A stretch of DNA of 64,000 bases from Kaistia granuli DSM 23481 (GCF_000380505.1 NZ_AQYH01000010.1:372001-436000); one strand, 5' to 3'. Positions 42,556-52,234 are shown, counted from the stretch's first letter. A program made the numbers and translations. The notes: a model not told the origin generated them from the sequence alone.

Positions 42556-45372
42556 ATGTCAATTCGGAATCTAGACGACGCGCGATCGCGCTCCGATCGC
42601 GCGCGACTGTTCGCAGGCGTTTCGCTCGTCGCCGTCGCGATGATCAGCGGCCAGGCGTCCGCCGCGCCGGATCCCTTGACGACGGTCTACAACCAGGCGG
42701 AACTCGATGCGTTGGTCTTGGCGGGTGAAATTGAGCGCTTGGCTAACACGGCGCTCGTCCTCGACAACGGCCGGCCCGTCCGGTTTTCGGACCACATGAT
42801 CCTGGACGGTGTCGGCTGGGGCAGCAATCCCAAGGCCTATTTTGCGAAAGTAGGTGCCGGGATCCTGACGCTGGATGGCGCGACGATTACCGGTGGCGAG
42901 GTCCATATTGGCGCGGGCGGCATCCACTTCGCCGGTGCCAACAAGATGGATTATGTCGCGCTGGGCAGCGGCGCGACCGGCGATGCAGCGATGACGATCG
43001 ACAGCGGTTCGGTCACCTTTGGCGTCGCGCTTCAGGTTGGTGACTTCGGCGGCACGGGCAGCGTGCGCCAGACCGGCGGCATCGTTCAGATCAAGGAAGA
43101 CTGCGCGGAGCCCACCAGTTGCGGCTCGCTCAATATCGGTAACCAGGGCGGCCACGGCACCTACACGATCGAAGGTGGAGAGCTCAAACTCGTCGGCGGC
43201 ATCCATTCGATCGGACGTAACACGTCGAGCTGGGGTGCCGGCAGCGGAACGCTCAACATCCAGGGCGGCCTGGTCAGCCTGTCCGAAGACACCGACAGCG
43301 GGTTCTACAACCCCGGCGATCTCGTCCTCGGCGACCGGGATCCGGGCGGCCTGGGCGGTGCCGAAGCCTCTGGCACGATACGTCAAACCGGCGGAACGCT
43401 CCGCATCGGTGGGGGTTCGCATTTCTATCTCGGCGGTTATGGCGAGAGCCTGTACGATCTCAAAGGCGGCACGCTGGAGATCGGCGGCACCAGTCTCGTC
43501 GAGTTCTACGCCGTCAACGCCCCGAACTTTTCGGCGGGGAACTCTGCCTTCAATCTCGGCGGCGGCACGATCAAGGTCATCGGCTCGGCGCTGTCGACCG
43601 ACGTCGACGCGACCCTCGAGCGCGATACCGTCTCGACGATCGACACCAATGGCCTCGGTGCAACCTGGTCGGGTGCGTTGAACGGCGAGGGTGGACTGAA
43701 CAAGGTTGGTCGTGGCGATCTCGAGATCGGCTGGCTGTCGCGCGACATCAGCGGCCTGCGGATCGCCGAGGGTTCGGTTACGCTGGATTCCGACATGCGG
43801 TTCGGCGAGTTCTATCCGCCGCGCGGGTTCGGCCCCCTCATGCGGCCTGCCAATACGGAGACTGCACTCGATCTCGCGGCTGGCACGCGCCTGAACGTCA
43901 ACGGTGATTTTTCGCTCGGGGCGGAGGATCGCTTTGTCGTTGGGATCGACGGCACTGGCGATGCGGGTCGGATCGCCGTCCGCGACCACGCCGATCTGGG
44001 TGGGGCGACGCTCGAGATCAATGCGGCCTCCGGCTACAAGGCGAACCACCACTATACAATCGTCACGGCCGGCTCTTTTGAACAGAGCAATGCCGCCGAC
44101 ACCTTCGTCATTGCGCCGCACGACTTCGCGTATGTGACACCGGAGCTGCTCTTTGACGAACCGATGCTTGGCCGTAGCCTGGACCGCAATCTCTATCTGA
44201 ACCTCAAGCGCGAGCGGGACTTTGCCTCCGCCGCGAGGACGCCGAACCAGACAGCCGCCGCGAATGGACTCGAATCCGTCGGTTCTGGCGCGCTCTACGA
44301 GGCGGTTGAGGTTATCTCCACCGCCGCGGCTCCCGCTGCCCTGGATGCCATTTCCGGTGAGATCCACGCCGGCGCTGCGGGCGTTCTGCTGAACGACAGC
44401 TTCTTCCTGCGTGACGCCGTGCTCGGTCGTCTCAGCTACCCTTCTCAGGGCTCGTCGGCGCCGTCCGTCAGCCTGGCCTCCGGCTATGCCGAGGGCGACA
44501 AACGCAGCGCCGCGCCGTTCCCGGGCGACTCCGCCCCGGAGGCCGAGCCGAACACGTTCTGGTCGCAGGCTTATGGCTCCTGGGGCCACAGCGACGGCGA
44601 CGGCAATGTCGCCAAGCTCGATCGTTCCACCGGCGGCGTGCTGGTCGGCTATGATCGCTCCTTCGGCCAGGATTGGCTGATCGGCGCGGCGGCCGGCTAT
44701 AGCCGCAGCAGCTTCGATCTCGATGATCGCGCCTCAACCGGCGACAGCGACAACTATCACCTGCTCGCCTATGCCGGCGGCAGCTTCGCCGCCCTCAATG
44801 TCCGCCTCGGCGCCAGCTATAGCTGGAACGAGGTCGACACGACGCGCAATGTCGCGCTGCCGGGCTTCTTCGAGCAGGTGAAAGCCGATTATTCGGCCGG
44901 GACGACCCAGCTGTTCGGCGAGCTCAGCCACGATTTCGCGGTTGGCCCCGCAACGACGCTGTCGCCCTTCGCCGGCCTTGCCTATGTGCACCTCTCGACC
45001 GACGGCTACAACGAGACGGGCGGCTCCGCCGCACTGGGCGTCGACAGCTCGAACCAGAGCGTCACCTACGGCACACTCGGCGTCCGTGCCGACCACAAGA
45101 TCGCGGTCGGCGGCGTCGGGGTGACACTGCAGGGCGCGGCGGCCTGGCAGCATGCCTGGGGCGACGTGACCCCGGTCAGCACGCTCGCCTTCGCCGGCGG
45201 CGACGCCTTCCAGGTCACCGGCGCGCCGATCGCGGAGGACGCGCTGCTCCTGAAGGCCGGCTTCGACGTCGACGTCGCGGCCGGCGCCAAGTTCGGCCTT
45301 TTCTATGCCGGACAGATCGCCAGCGACGCCGCCGACAATTCGGTCCAGGGCCGCTTCAGCGTCTCGTTCTGA
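42556..45372 (+). CDS. Classical (type Va) autotransporter (938 aa)
   Basis: After an extended signal region ('LFAGVSLVAVAMISGQASA') comes a passenger of ~600 residues built of Gly-rich parallel-beta-helix-like turns ('LTLDGATITGGEVHIGAGGIHF', 'GTYTIEGGELKLVGGIHSIG', 'GSGTLNIQGGLVSL'). The C-terminal ~270 residues are the 12-strand Autotransporter barrel ('NTFWSQAYGSWGHSDGDGNVAKLDRSTGGVLVGYDRSFG', 'GLAYVHLSTDGYNETGGSAALG'), ending in the aromatic signature 'GRFSVSF'. No protease motif is visible in the passenger, so it may be a surface adhesin. Start at the ATG at 42556 behind GGGGG. Confidence 0.93.
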   Translation: MSIRNLDDARSRSDRARLFAGVSLVAVAMISGQASAAPDPLTTVYNQAELDALVLAGEIERLANTALVLDNGRPVRFSDHMILDGVGWGSNPKAYFAKVGAGILTLDGATITGGEVHIGAGGIHFAGANKMDYVALGSGATGDAAMTIDSGSVTFGVALQVGDFGGTGSVRQTGGIVQIKEDCAEPTSCGSLNIGNQGGHGTYTIEGGELKLVGGIHSIGRNTSSWGAGSGTLNIQGGLVSLSEDTDSGFYNPGDLVLGDRDPGGLGGAEASGTIRQTGGTLRIGGGSHFYLGGYGESLYDLKGGTLEIGGTSLVEFYAVNAPNFSAGNSAFNLGGGTIKVIGSALSTDVDATLERDTVSTIDTNGLGATWSGALNGEGGLNKVGRGDLEIGWLSRDISGLRIAEGSVTLDSDMRFGEFYPPRGFGPLMRPANTETALDLAAGTRLNVNGDFSLGAEDRFVVGIDGTGDAGRIAVRDHADLGGATLEINAASGYKANHHYTIVTAGSFEQSNAADTFVIAPHDFAYVTPELLFDEPMLGRSLDRNLYLNLKRERDFASAARTPNQTAAANGLESVGSGALYEAVEVISTAAAPAALDAISGEIHAGAAGVLLNDSFFLRDAVLGRLSYPSQGSSAPSVSLASGYAEGDKRSAAPFPGDSAPEAEPNTFWSQAYGSWGHSDGDGNVAKLDRSTGGVLVGYDRSFGQDWLIGAAAGYSRSSFDLDDRASTGDSDNYHLLAYAGGSFAALNVRLGASYSWNEVDTTRNVALPGFFEQVKADYSAGTTQLFGELSHDFAVGPATTLSPFAGLAYVHLSTDGYNETGGSAALGVDSSNQSVTYGTLGVRADHKIAVGGVGVTLQGAAAWQHAWGDVTPVSTLAFAGGDAFQVTGAPIAEDALLLKAGFDVDVAAGAKFGLFYAGQIASDAADNSVQGRFSVSF

Positions 45373-45395
45373 GGCGGGCATGCTTCCGGAATGCC

Positions 45396-45427
45396 AAAGG
45401 CGGCGCAGGCAACTGCGCCGCCTTTTT
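45396..45427 (+). terminator. Rho-independent terminator after the autotransporter gene
   Basis: AAAGGCGGCGCAG-GCAA-CTGCGCCGCCTTTTT, starting 24 bases past the stop. Confidence 0.93.
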
Positions 45428-45475
45428 CTGTATTGGCTCGGGCGTCGATTGGGGAGCTTCGCGGGATGAATGCAT

Positions 45476-45605
45476 TCCCTCCCGCTTGTGGGGAGGGTCA
45501 GGGAGGGGGGCACCTCGGTATTTCAGGCAGGCCTGTGAATCGAACCGCCAGGCCGGCGCCGGTACCCCCACCCCGACCCTCCCAAGGGGGAGGGAGAAGG
45601 GGGGC
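45476..45605. repeat. Inverted intergenic element between autotransporter and tyrS genes
   Basis: The left arm CCCTCCCGC...GGGGAGGGTCAGGGAGGGGGG (45480-45510) pairs with the right arm CCCCCACCCCGACCCTCCC (45564-45582), which itself continues into AAGGGGGAGGGAGAAGGGGGG. The structure recalls other alphaproteobacterial intergenic palindromes and a shorter example at 59492-59614. No gene is present from 45373 to 45692. Confidence 0.6.
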
Positions 45606-45692
45606 TACTCGGCCACAGAACCTGACTCCAGATATGAAAGAAGCGGCGCAGGTGCCTGCGCTGCTACGTTTATTCCAGCTATTCCGTCCGGA

Positions 45693-46943
45693 TCAGACCG
45701 GGCGCACCAGGACGTGCTTCTTGCGGCCGAGCGAGATCTTGACCACGCCTTCGGCGGTCAGCGCGTCCGGGCCGACCAGAACCTTCTCGTCGGTCACCGC
45801 CTGGTCGTTGACCCGGAGGCCGCCGCCCTTGATCTGGCGCCGCGCCTCGCCATTCGAGGCAACGAGGCCTGCCTGCACGAACAGCGACAGCACGCCGAGC
45901 CCGTTGGCGAAATCGGAGGCCGGGACCTCGATCGTCGGCAGGTTCTCGGCCAGCGCGCCTTCCTCGAAGGTGCGTCGCGCCGTCTCCGCCGCTTCCTCGG
46001 CTGCGGCGCGGCCATGCGCCAGCGCCGTCACCTCGGTGGCGAGGATCTTCTTCCCCTCATTGATCTCGGAACCGCCAAGGGCAGCGATGCGTCGGATCTC
46101 GTCGAGCGGCAGCACGGTGAACAGTTTCAGGAAGCGCTCGACGTCGCCATCCTCGGTGTTGCGCCAGAACTGCCAGAACTCGTAGGAGCCGAGCATGTCG
46201 GCGTTGAGCCAGACGGCGCCGTTCGCCGTTTTGCCCATCTTGGCGCCGGAAGAGGTGGTGAGCAGCGGCGTCGTCAGCGCGTAGAACTGCTTGTCGAGCA
46301 TGCGGTGGCCGAGCTCGATGCCGTTGACGATGTTGCCCCACTGGTCGGAGCCGCCCATCTGCAGCGTGACGCCATGGCGCTGGTTCAGCTCCACGAAGTC
46401 GTAGGCCTGCAGGATCATGTAGTTGAATTCGAGGAAGGACAGCGACTGCTCGCGGTCGAGGCGCAGCTTCACCGAATCGAAGGACAGCATCCGGTTGACC
46501 GAGAAATGGCGGCCGACATCGCGCAGGAAGTCGATGTAGTGCAGGCCGTTCAGCCAGTCGGCGTTGTTCGCCATGATCGCCGGCTGGGCGCCGTCAAAAT
46601 CGAGGTATTTGCTGAAGGTGCCGCGAATGCTGGCGAGGTTTTCCGCGATTACCTCGTCGGTCAGCAGCTTGCGCGCCTCGTCCTTGAAGGAGGGGTCGCC
46701 GATGCGGGTGGTGCCGCCACCCATCAGGGCGACCGGGCGATGGCCGGTCTTCTGCATCCAGTGCAGGATCATGATGGAGACGAGGTGGCCGACATGCAGG
46801 CTGGAGGCCGTCGCGTCGAAGCCGATATAGCCGGTGACGGGCGCCGCCGCGAAATGGCTGTCCAGTCCCTCGCTATCCGAGCACTGGTGGACGAAGCCAC
46901 GCTCGGTCAGGATCTGCATCAACTCGGACTTGAAGGCGCTCAT
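45693..46943 (-). CDS. tyrS: Tyrosyl-tRNA synthetase (416 aa)
   Basis: Charges tRNA-Tyr. Class Ic catalytic domain with the HIGH-type motif '[13 protein letters not shown]', substrate-binding '[13 protein letters not shown]' and '[14 protein letters not shown]', and the KMSKS-type loop '[15 protein letters not shown]'. The C-terminal S4 domain is '[23 protein letters not shown]'. Start chosen at the ATG at 46943 ([12 protein letters not shown]); a TTG at 46964 is possible but less usual. Next to aroG on the same strand, but 184 bp separate them. Confidence 0.96.
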   Translation of the reverse strand: MSAFKSELMQILTERGFVHQCSDSEGLDSHFAAAPVTGYIGFDATASSLHVGHLVSIMILHWMQKTGHRPVALMGGGTTRIGDPSFKDEARKLLTDEVIAENLASIRGTFSKYLDFDGAQPAIMANNADWLNGLHYIDFLRDVGRHFSVNRMLSFDSVKLRLDREQSLSFLEFNYMILQAYDFVELNQRHGVTLQMGGSDQWGNIVNGIELGHRMLDKQFYALTTPLLTTSSGAKMGKTANGAVWLNADMLGSYEFWQFWRNTEDGDVERFLKLFTVLPLDEIRRIAALGGSEINEGKKILATEVTALAHGRAAAEEAAETARRTFEEGALAENLPTIEVPASDFANGLGVLSLFVQAGLVASNGEARRQIKGGGLRVNDQAVTDEKVLVGPDALTAEGVVKISLGRKKHVLVRPV

Positions 46944-47127
46944 GACGGCCGGACCTTTGGACAATGTTTTTGGATTTGGGCCGCTTTCTAGCAGCCGGAA
47001 CGGGAAATTTCACCTCGAAGGTGAAGGTTCGCGGAGAAAGTGACATTTCGCGGCGCTCGGCCTGCCGAGTGCGACGCCGGGATCGGGAACGCTTCACCGT
47101 CCGGTGACGAGGAAGCGTTCCCGGATT

Positions 47128-48195
47128 TCAGGCGGCGCGGCGGACCGCGGCGCGGCGGGCTTCCACGGCGGCGGCGAGCCGCTCGAGCACGTCGACCGAG
47201 GTGTCCCAGTCGATGCAGCCGTCGGTGATGCTCTGGCCGTAGACGAGCGGCTGGCCCTCGACGAGATCCTGCCGGCCGGCGACGAGATTGCTCTCGACCA
47301 TCACGCCCATGATGCGGGTGTCGCCACCCTCGACCTGACGGGCGATGTCCTCGACGACGATCGGCTGGTTTTCCGCCTTCTTCGACGAGTTGGCGTGGCT
47401 GGCGTCGATCATGATGCGCGGCACGATGCCGGCCTTCTCGGACGCCTTGGCGGCTTCCTCGACGCTGGCGGCGTCATAATTGGTCGTCTTGCCGCCGCGC
47501 AGGATGATGTGGCAATCCTCGTTGCCGGCCGTGGTGGCGATCGCCGAGCGGCCGGTCTTGGTCACGGCCAGGAAATGGTGCGGCTGCGACGCGGAGAGCA
47601 CCGCGTCGAGCGCGATCTTGACGTTGCCGTCCGTGCCGTTCTTGAAGCCGACGGCGCAGGACAGGCCGGACGCCAACTCGCGATGCACCTGGCTCTCGGT
47701 CGTGCGCGCGCCGATGGCGCCCCAGCTGACCAGATCGGCGAAATATTGCGGCGTCGTCATGTCGAGGAACTCGGAGCCGGCCGGCATGCCGAGATCGTTG
47801 ATGTCGAGCAGGAGATTGCGGGCGATCCGCAGGCCCTTGTCGATCTCGAAGCTGCCGTCGAGATCCGGATCGTTGATCAGACCCTTCCAGCCGACCGTGG
47901 TGCGCGGCTTCTCGAAATAGACCCGCATGATGATCTCGAGCCGGTCGGCCAGGTAGGGCCGGATCTCGGCGAGACGGCGGGCGTAGTCCATGGCGGCGAG
48001 GGGATCATGGATCGAGCAGGGGCCGATGACGACGGCGAGGCGGTCGTCGGTGCCCTGGAGGATGTTGTGCACGGAGCTTCGCGAGGCGGCGACCGTCTCG
48101 GACGCCGTCTCGGTGCGCGGGAATTCCCGCATAACCTGCTCGGGCGTGCTCAGTTCCTTCAAATCTCGAATGCGGAGGTCGTCTGTCATCAACAC
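47128..48195 (-). CDS. aroG: 3-deoxy-7-phosphoheptulonate synthase, class I (AroFGH type, 355 aa)
   Basis: First step of the shikimate pathway: phosphoenolpyruvate plus erythrose-4-phosphate to DAHP. Family blocks: 'RLAVVIGPCSIHDPLAAMDYA', 'IMRVYFEKPRTTVGWKGLINDPDLDGSF', 'GARTTESQVHRELASGLSCAVGFKNGTDG', 'ILRGGKTTNYDA', 'IMIDASHANSSKK' and 'MVESNLVAGRQ'. Length is that of E. coli AroG/F/H. A GTG at 48195 sits 8 bases after AAGGAA; an ATG at 48189 is the alternative. Upstream lies a leader peptide rich in Tyr, Trp and Phe and a terminator, so transcription is probably attenuated by aromatic amino acid supply. Confidence 0.95.
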   Translation of the reverse strand: MLMTDDLRIRDLKELSTPEQVMREFPRTETASETVAASRSSVHNILQGTDDRLAVVIGPCSIHDPLAAMDYARRLAEIRPYLADRLEIIMRVYFEKPRTTVGWKGLINDPDLDGSFEIDKGLRIARNLLLDINDLGMPAGSEFLDMTTPQYFADLVSWGAIGARTTESQVHRELASGLSCAVGFKNGTDGNVKIALDAVLSASQPHHFLAVTKTGRSAIATTAGNEDCHIILRGGKTTNYDAASVEEAAKASEKAGIVPRIMIDASHANSSKKAENQPIVVEDIARQVEGGDTRIMGVMVESNLVAGRQDLVEGQPLVYGQSITDGCIDWDTSVDVLERLAAAVEARRAAVRRAA

Positions 48196-48232
48196 GGTGT
48201 GGGTTCCTTATGATTTGACCCACCCGGCGGCA

Positions 48233-48262
48233 TAAAAAAAGCCGCCAGGTGTCTGGCGGCTT
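48233..48262 (-). terminator. Attenuator terminator upstream of aroG
   Basis: On the minus strand AAGCCGCCAG-ACAC-CTGGCGGCTTTTTTT. The perfect 8-bp stem (48241-48260) and seven Ts lie between the leader peptide and aroG, 38 bases before the aroG start, the position of an attenuator rather than an end-of-gene terminator. Confidence 0.9.
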
Positions 48263-48281
48263 CGGGACATTTTGCGGTTTT

Positions 48282-48362
48282 TTAGACCGCGCGCACCCCT
48301 ACCTCCGCCAACGGCAGCGGATAGCTAAAATACCAAGCATAGGTGGCGGCGGCGAAAGTCAT
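48282..48362 (-). CDS. Aromatic leader peptide of aroG (26 aa)
   Basis: From the ATG at 48362 a 26-codon frame reads M-T-F-A-A-A, then TYAWYFSY, then a Leu/Pro/Val-rich tail and TAA. Three Tyr, one Trp and two Phe sit in the first 14 codons, followed by a GCGGT/ACCGC hairpin (48274-48290) and a strong terminator. Ribosome stalling on these codons when Tyr, Phe or Trp tRNAs are uncharged would favour an antiterminator and let aroG be transcribed. TATAT lies 8 bases upstream, so a promoter may be very close and the leader may have a short 5' end. Control by attenuation is inference from a clear arrangement. Confidence 0.8.
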   Translation of the reverse strand: MTFAAATYAWYFSYPLPLAEVGVRAV

Positions 48363-48507
48363 GACAGCGCATATAGATCAGCCGGAGGCGTTTGTCACGC
48401 GGCGGATTGGCGGCGCGAACGAAACGGCCGGACTGTTGCCGATCTGCTCTTTGCCGTCGGCGCGCTTGCGGCTATCCCGGGTTGGACACGCTCCCAAGGG
48501 GGAACCA

Positions 48508-49623
48508 ATGCGCAGAACGGTCGTTGTCGGCCTCATGAGTGGAACGTCCATGGATGGCGTCGACGCGGCGCTGATCGCCACCGATGGCGAGGAGGTCGAG
48601 GCCTTCGGTCCGACCTATTTCCGGCCCTATCGGGACGAGGAGCGCGCCGTGCTGCGCGCAGCCCTCGCCGCCGCCGTCCATCTGGATCGGCGCGATGCGC
48701 GCCCCGGCGTGCTGGCCGAGGCGGAGCAGATCGTCACCGTGGCGCATGCCGAGGCGGTCGAGGGGCTGCTGGCGCGCCAGGATGTCGACGCGCCCCGCGT
48801 CACCCTGGTCGGCTTCCACGGCCAGACCGTCTTCCATGCGCCGGCGCGCCGGCTGACGATCCAGATCGGCGACGGCGAAGCGCTGTCGCGCCGGCTCGGC
48901 CTGCCGGTCGTCTATGATTTCCGCGCCGCCGACGTCGCGGCGGGCGGGCAGGGGGCGCCGCTGGTGCCGATCTTCCATGCCGCGCTCGCGCGCGCCGCCG
49001 GCCTTGAGGGCGACGTCGCCGTCGTCAATATCGGCGGCGTCGGCAATCTCACGCGGATCGGCGCCGACGGCTCGATCGTCGCCTTCGACACCGGCCCCGG
49101 CAATGCGCTGATCGATGATTTGGTGCGCGAGCGGACCGGCGCGAGCATGGATGTCGACGGCGCGCTGTCCTCGTCGGGAACCGTGCACCAGCAGTCGCTG
49201 GCCGAGATGATGGACGATCCCTGGTTCAGTCTTCCGCCGCCGAAATCGCTCGACCGCGACGCCTTTTCGCGCGCGCCGGTGGCGAGGCTCTCGACCGCCG
49301 ACGCGGCGGCGACGCTCGCCGCCTTCACGGCCGAGACGATCGCCCGCGCCGTGGCGCTTGCCGGCGGCGCCGGTGAGATCATCGTCTGCGGCGGCGGCGC
49401 TCATAATCCCGCCATCCTGCGGCATCTCGCCGAGGCGAGCGGCGCCACCGTGCGGCCCGCCGACGCGCTCGGCTGGTCGGGCGATTTCCTGGAGGCGCAG
49501 GCCTTCGCCTATCTCGCCGCCCGCAGCGTCGCCGGCCTGCCGCTCAGCCTGCCGGAGACGACGGGCGTTCCCTATCCCATGCCGGGCGGCGTCCTCGTCG
49601 AGCCGGTGCTTCGGCAAGGGTGA
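48508..49623 (+). CDS. anmK: Anhydro-N-acetylmuramic acid kinase (371 aa)
   Basis: Recycles murein by converting 1,6-anhydro-MurNAc with ATP to MurNAc-6-phosphate. ATPase-fold motifs: 'VVGLMSGTSMDGVDAALI' at the start, 'LVGFHGQTVFHAP', 'VYDFRAADVAAGGQGAPLVPIFH' with the catalytic Asp, 'VVNIGGVGNLTRI', 'DTGPGNALIDDLV' and 'EIIVCGGGAHNPAI'. ATG at 48508 behind AAGGGGGAA. It is divergent from the aroG leader and near tyrS, an arrangement common in alphaproteobacteria. Confidence 0.95.
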   Translation: MRRTVVVGLMSGTSMDGVDAALIATDGEEVEAFGPTYFRPYRDEERAVLRAALAAAVHLDRRDARPGVLAEAEQIVTVAHAEAVEGLLARQDVDAPRVTLVGFHGQTVFHAPARRLTIQIGDGEALSRRLGLPVVYDFRAADVAAGGQGAPLVPIFHAALARAAGLEGDVAVVNIGGVGNLTRIGADGSIVAFDTGPGNALIDDLVRERTGASMDVDGALSSSGTVHQQSLAEMMDDPWFSLPPPKSLDRDAFSRAPVARLSTADAAATLAAFTAETIARAVALAGGAGEIIVCGGGAHNPAILRHLAEASGATVRPADALGWSGDFLEAQAFAYLAARSVAGLPLSLPETTGVPYPMPGGVLVEPVLRQG

Positions 49624-49685
49624 TTGGACGAATCGCCTTTGCTTCGGCAACCATTGTTTTGAATTCCGCTTTCGGGGAGATCCGC

Positions 49686-50393
49686 ATGCCAAGCCGCCTG
49701 TCGAAGTTCTGCTTTCTGCTGATGGCCAGCGCGACGCTTGCCGTGCCGCTCGCGTCGGTGGCGGAGGCGGCTCCGCCCAAGGCCCGCCAGCAGGAGGCCA
49801 AGCCGCCGGCCAAGGCCGCGCGCGATCCGCAGATCTATCTCTTCCGCGGTCTCGCCAACGTCTTCTCGCTCGGCATGGACGACATGGCGAAGGAGCTGAA
49901 CGAGCGCGGCATCGCCAACAAGGTGCTCAACCACGCCAATTGGCCGCGTGTCGCCGCCGACATCACGGCGAAGTACAAGGCGGATCCGAAGCGGACCCGG
50001 CCGATCGTGCTGGTCGGCCATTCGCTCGGCGCCAATGCCGTGCTGGTGATGGCGCAGCAGCTGGCGCGCGATGGCGTGCCGGTCGATCTGGTCGTCACCT
50101 TCGATCCCACCACCGCAGGCCCGGTGGCGCCCGGCGTGCGGCGCTATCTCAATCTCTATCAGTCGAACAATGGCTGGAGCTCGGCGCTCGACGTGCCGCC
50201 CGGCGCCGGCAAGCGGGTCGTCAATTCCGACGTCCGCAAGCGCGACGACATCAAGGCGACGCTCTCGCATTTCGACATCGACAAGAACCGGGTCCTGCAT
50301 CAGCAGGTCGTGGCGGAGATCGCCAGGCTGACTGGAGCGAAGCCGAAGGCGGCGAGCCGGGCCGAGGCGCCGAGCAAGGCCGGCGCCCTGTAG
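49686..50393 (+). CDS. Exported alpha/beta-hydrolase-like (lipase-like) protein (235 aa)
   Basis: The start chosen is the ATG at 49686, preceded by GGGGAG; the first ~29 residues are a signal peptide (ends VAEAA). After an Ala/Pro/Lys-rich linker comes 'DPQIYLFRGLANVFSLGMDDMAKELNERGIANKVLNH' and the nucleophile elbow 'PIVLVGHSLGANAVLVMAQQL' with Ser113, then 'LVVTFDPTTAGPV' with a likely acid Asp. The His is probably in 'LSHFDIDKNRVLHQQV'. It ends in an Ala/Lys-rich tail. Similar thioesterase/lipase-like proteins are of unknown substrate. It starts 63 bp after anmK and could be cotranscribed. Confidence 0.8.
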   Translation: MPSRLSKFCFLLMASATLAVPLASVAEAAPPKARQQEAKPPAKAARDPQIYLFRGLANVFSLGMDDMAKELNERGIANKVLNHANWPRVAADITAKYKADPKRTRPIVLVGHSLGANAVLVMAQQLARDGVPVDLVVTFDPTTAGPVAPGVRRYLNLYQSNNGWSSALDVPPGAGKRVVNSDVRKRDDIKATLSHFDIDKNRVLHQQVVAEIARLTGAKPKAASRAEAPSKAGAL

Positions 50394-50944
50394 CGGCTTT
50401 CGATCGACGAGGCAATCGAATGGCGGTTCGCGCGACAGCGCCGGCCGCCATTGTCGTTTGGGGCGGGGCGTCGGGCCCGCGACGCGTTTTCCGTTGACCA
50501 TCTCTCCGCCGGTTGCGAGCGATTCGCCGTGCCGGCCTGCGATGCCGCTTCGCCCTGCATCGCAGCGATCGGCTACATCTCGCTTTGGACCAGGCGAGCA
50601 CCAATTCACGGTTGAGAAATCGGCACTTTTGGCTGGTTTCGGCCGCCGGGCGAAGGTTTTCGGACAGAATTATATCCGGAGCGTTCCGCAGCGTGCGGCG
50701 CAGCGAGCCTCAGAGGTCCGCTATATTCTTCAACCGCTTGGCAGCCGGTTGATAAGCCGGGGTGCTTATCAACTGCATCAATGCATATATGACGCTGCGT
50801 TAGGTTGCATTTCCTCTGATGCCGTTCTGCAACAGTCAATGGGTATTCTGTGCGGTAAAGTCGTTGCATTGGTGATCGACTTCCCCCGCCCCCCGGCTCT
50901 CTTCGTCGATCATCAGGAACTTAGTCCGAGCGAAGGAGCTCCAG
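50394..50944. other. Intergenic region upstream of the first Omp gene
   Basis: About 550 bp without a convincing gene. It contains CTGCAACAGTC at 50827-50837, a motif shared with four other surface-protein upstream regions, and an AT-richer zone (50760-50880) likely to hold the promoter. Confidence 0.5.
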
Positions 50945-51658
50945 ATGAAATTCATGCTTCGCAGTGCAACGATGGCTTCGGTACTGGCGCTCGGTGTCGT
51001 CGGCGCCCATGCCGCCGATCTGACCTATGAGCCGGTTCCGGTCGCTCCCGCCCCCTTCAACTGGACCGGGTTCTACGTCGGTGTCCATGGTGGCGTCGGC
51101 GGTGCGGATGTCGACAGCAACTTCAGCAATCCCGACTTCTCGGCGAACTGGAGCGATACCGCCTTCGGCGCCTTTGGCGGCGCCCAGATCGGCTATAACT
51201 ATCAGTTCGCACCGAACTGGGTGGTGGGTGCCGAGACCGACATCGCGGCATCCGGCATCAAGGCCTCGTTTGACTACAACGAGCCCGGTTTCGACCAGAG
51301 CATTGAAGCCAAGGTCGACTGGTTCGGCACCATCCGCGGTCGGTTGGGCTATGCCTGGGATGAACTGCTGCTCTACGGAACCGGTGGTGCTGCCTATGGC
51401 AATCTGAAGGCCAAGGCTCATTTCAGCGACGCACCGGATCTCGATTTCGATGTTTCCGATACGCAGTGGGGCTGGACGATCGGCGCCGGTGTCGAATACG
51501 CCATCACGCCGAACATCACGCTGAAGACCGAGTATCTGTATGTCGATCTCGGAAGCGTGGACTTGAACGGCTACAATGTCGTTGTCGATGCGGTCGGCGA
51601 TACCAGTGTCGACGCCGCGTTCCACACGGTGAAGTTCGGTCTGAACTACAAGTTCTGA
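50945..51658 (+). CDS. Omp25/Omp31-like outer-membrane beta-barrel protein 1 (237 aa)
   Basis: Eight-strand barrel of the rhizobial/Brucella Omp25-Omp31 type. Signal peptide 'MKFMLRSATMASVLALGVVGAHA', then 'ADLTYEPVPVAPAPFNWTGFYVGVHGG', 'NYQFAPNWVVGAETDIAASGIKA', 'VDWFGTIRGRLGYAWDELLLYGTGGAAYG', 'TQWGWTIGAGVEYAITPNITLKTEYLYVDLG' and C-terminal 'TVKFGLNYKF' with the terminal Phe required for barrel insertion. ATG at 50945 behind GGAGC. First of four tandem paralogues; each has its own promoter-sized spacer and terminator. Confidence 0.94.
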   Translation: MKFMLRSATMASVLALGVVGAHAADLTYEPVPVAPAPFNWTGFYVGVHGGVGGADVDSNFSNPDFSANWSDTAFGAFGGAQIGYNYQFAPNWVVGAETDIAASGIKASFDYNEPGFDQSIEAKVDWFGTIRGRLGYAWDELLLYGTGGAAYGNLKAKAHFSDAPDLDFDVSDTQWGWTIGAGVEYAITPNITLKTEYLYVDLGSVDLNGYNVVVDAVGDTSVDAAFHTVKFGLNYKF

Positions 51659-51679
51659 TCGACGCGCAGCCAGGCGAGA

Positions 51680-51704
51680 GGGCCCCGCTTCGGCGGGGCC
51701 TTTT
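51680..51704 (+). terminator. Terminator after Omp gene 1
   Basis: GGCCCCGC-TT-CGGCGGGGCCTTTTC hairpin 20 bases past the stop. Confidence 0.9.
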
Positions 51705-52234
51705 CATTGTCCGGGCTCGTGCGGCGTCCCCCGGTCCCGCGCCTGCACGGACCGCGGCAAGCGGTCCTTCGAGGCGCGAGCGCTGTACTGCCTTGAATGG
51801 GGGCGCGCCGAACTGGGGCCGGTCTTGGATCCTCATCTGCCCCGGTCATCTGATTCGCGATATTGCGCGCGAACCTGCTTTCCGCGTCGCCCCAAACGTC
51901 CGAAATTCATGGCGAAATAGGAGCAATCTCTTGAGTAGCGGCGATTGACGGGCCGGTGAGCGGGGGGCCGCAACCGGAGGTGTCGCCCGCCGCAGCGGGC
52001 TGCAGATGGTTGCTTCGATCAAGATCTTATTCCAGCCAGATAGTTGGGCGAAATCTAGTAAGGAATACGGCTAATCGACGAAGATTACTGATTCTTCCCT
52101 TGCGTCAATTGCAACCGAGTGGTGCAGTTGTGCAACAGACATCTCCCTGGCCGATCGGATAGGTTGTGCACATCGGCGGCTACCGTCATCGCGTTAGTCG
52201 CCAGCGGCATTGTTCTGAACCTGGGGGCTACCCG
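51705..52234. other. Spacer between Omp genes 1 and 2
   Basis: No gene seen. From about 52060 to the start codon it is clearly similar to the region before Omp gene 3 (53519-53694), including CTTGCGTCA, TGCAACAGAC (52131-52140), ATCGGATAGGTTGTGC and GAACCTGGGGG just before the ATG. Confidence 0.6.
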
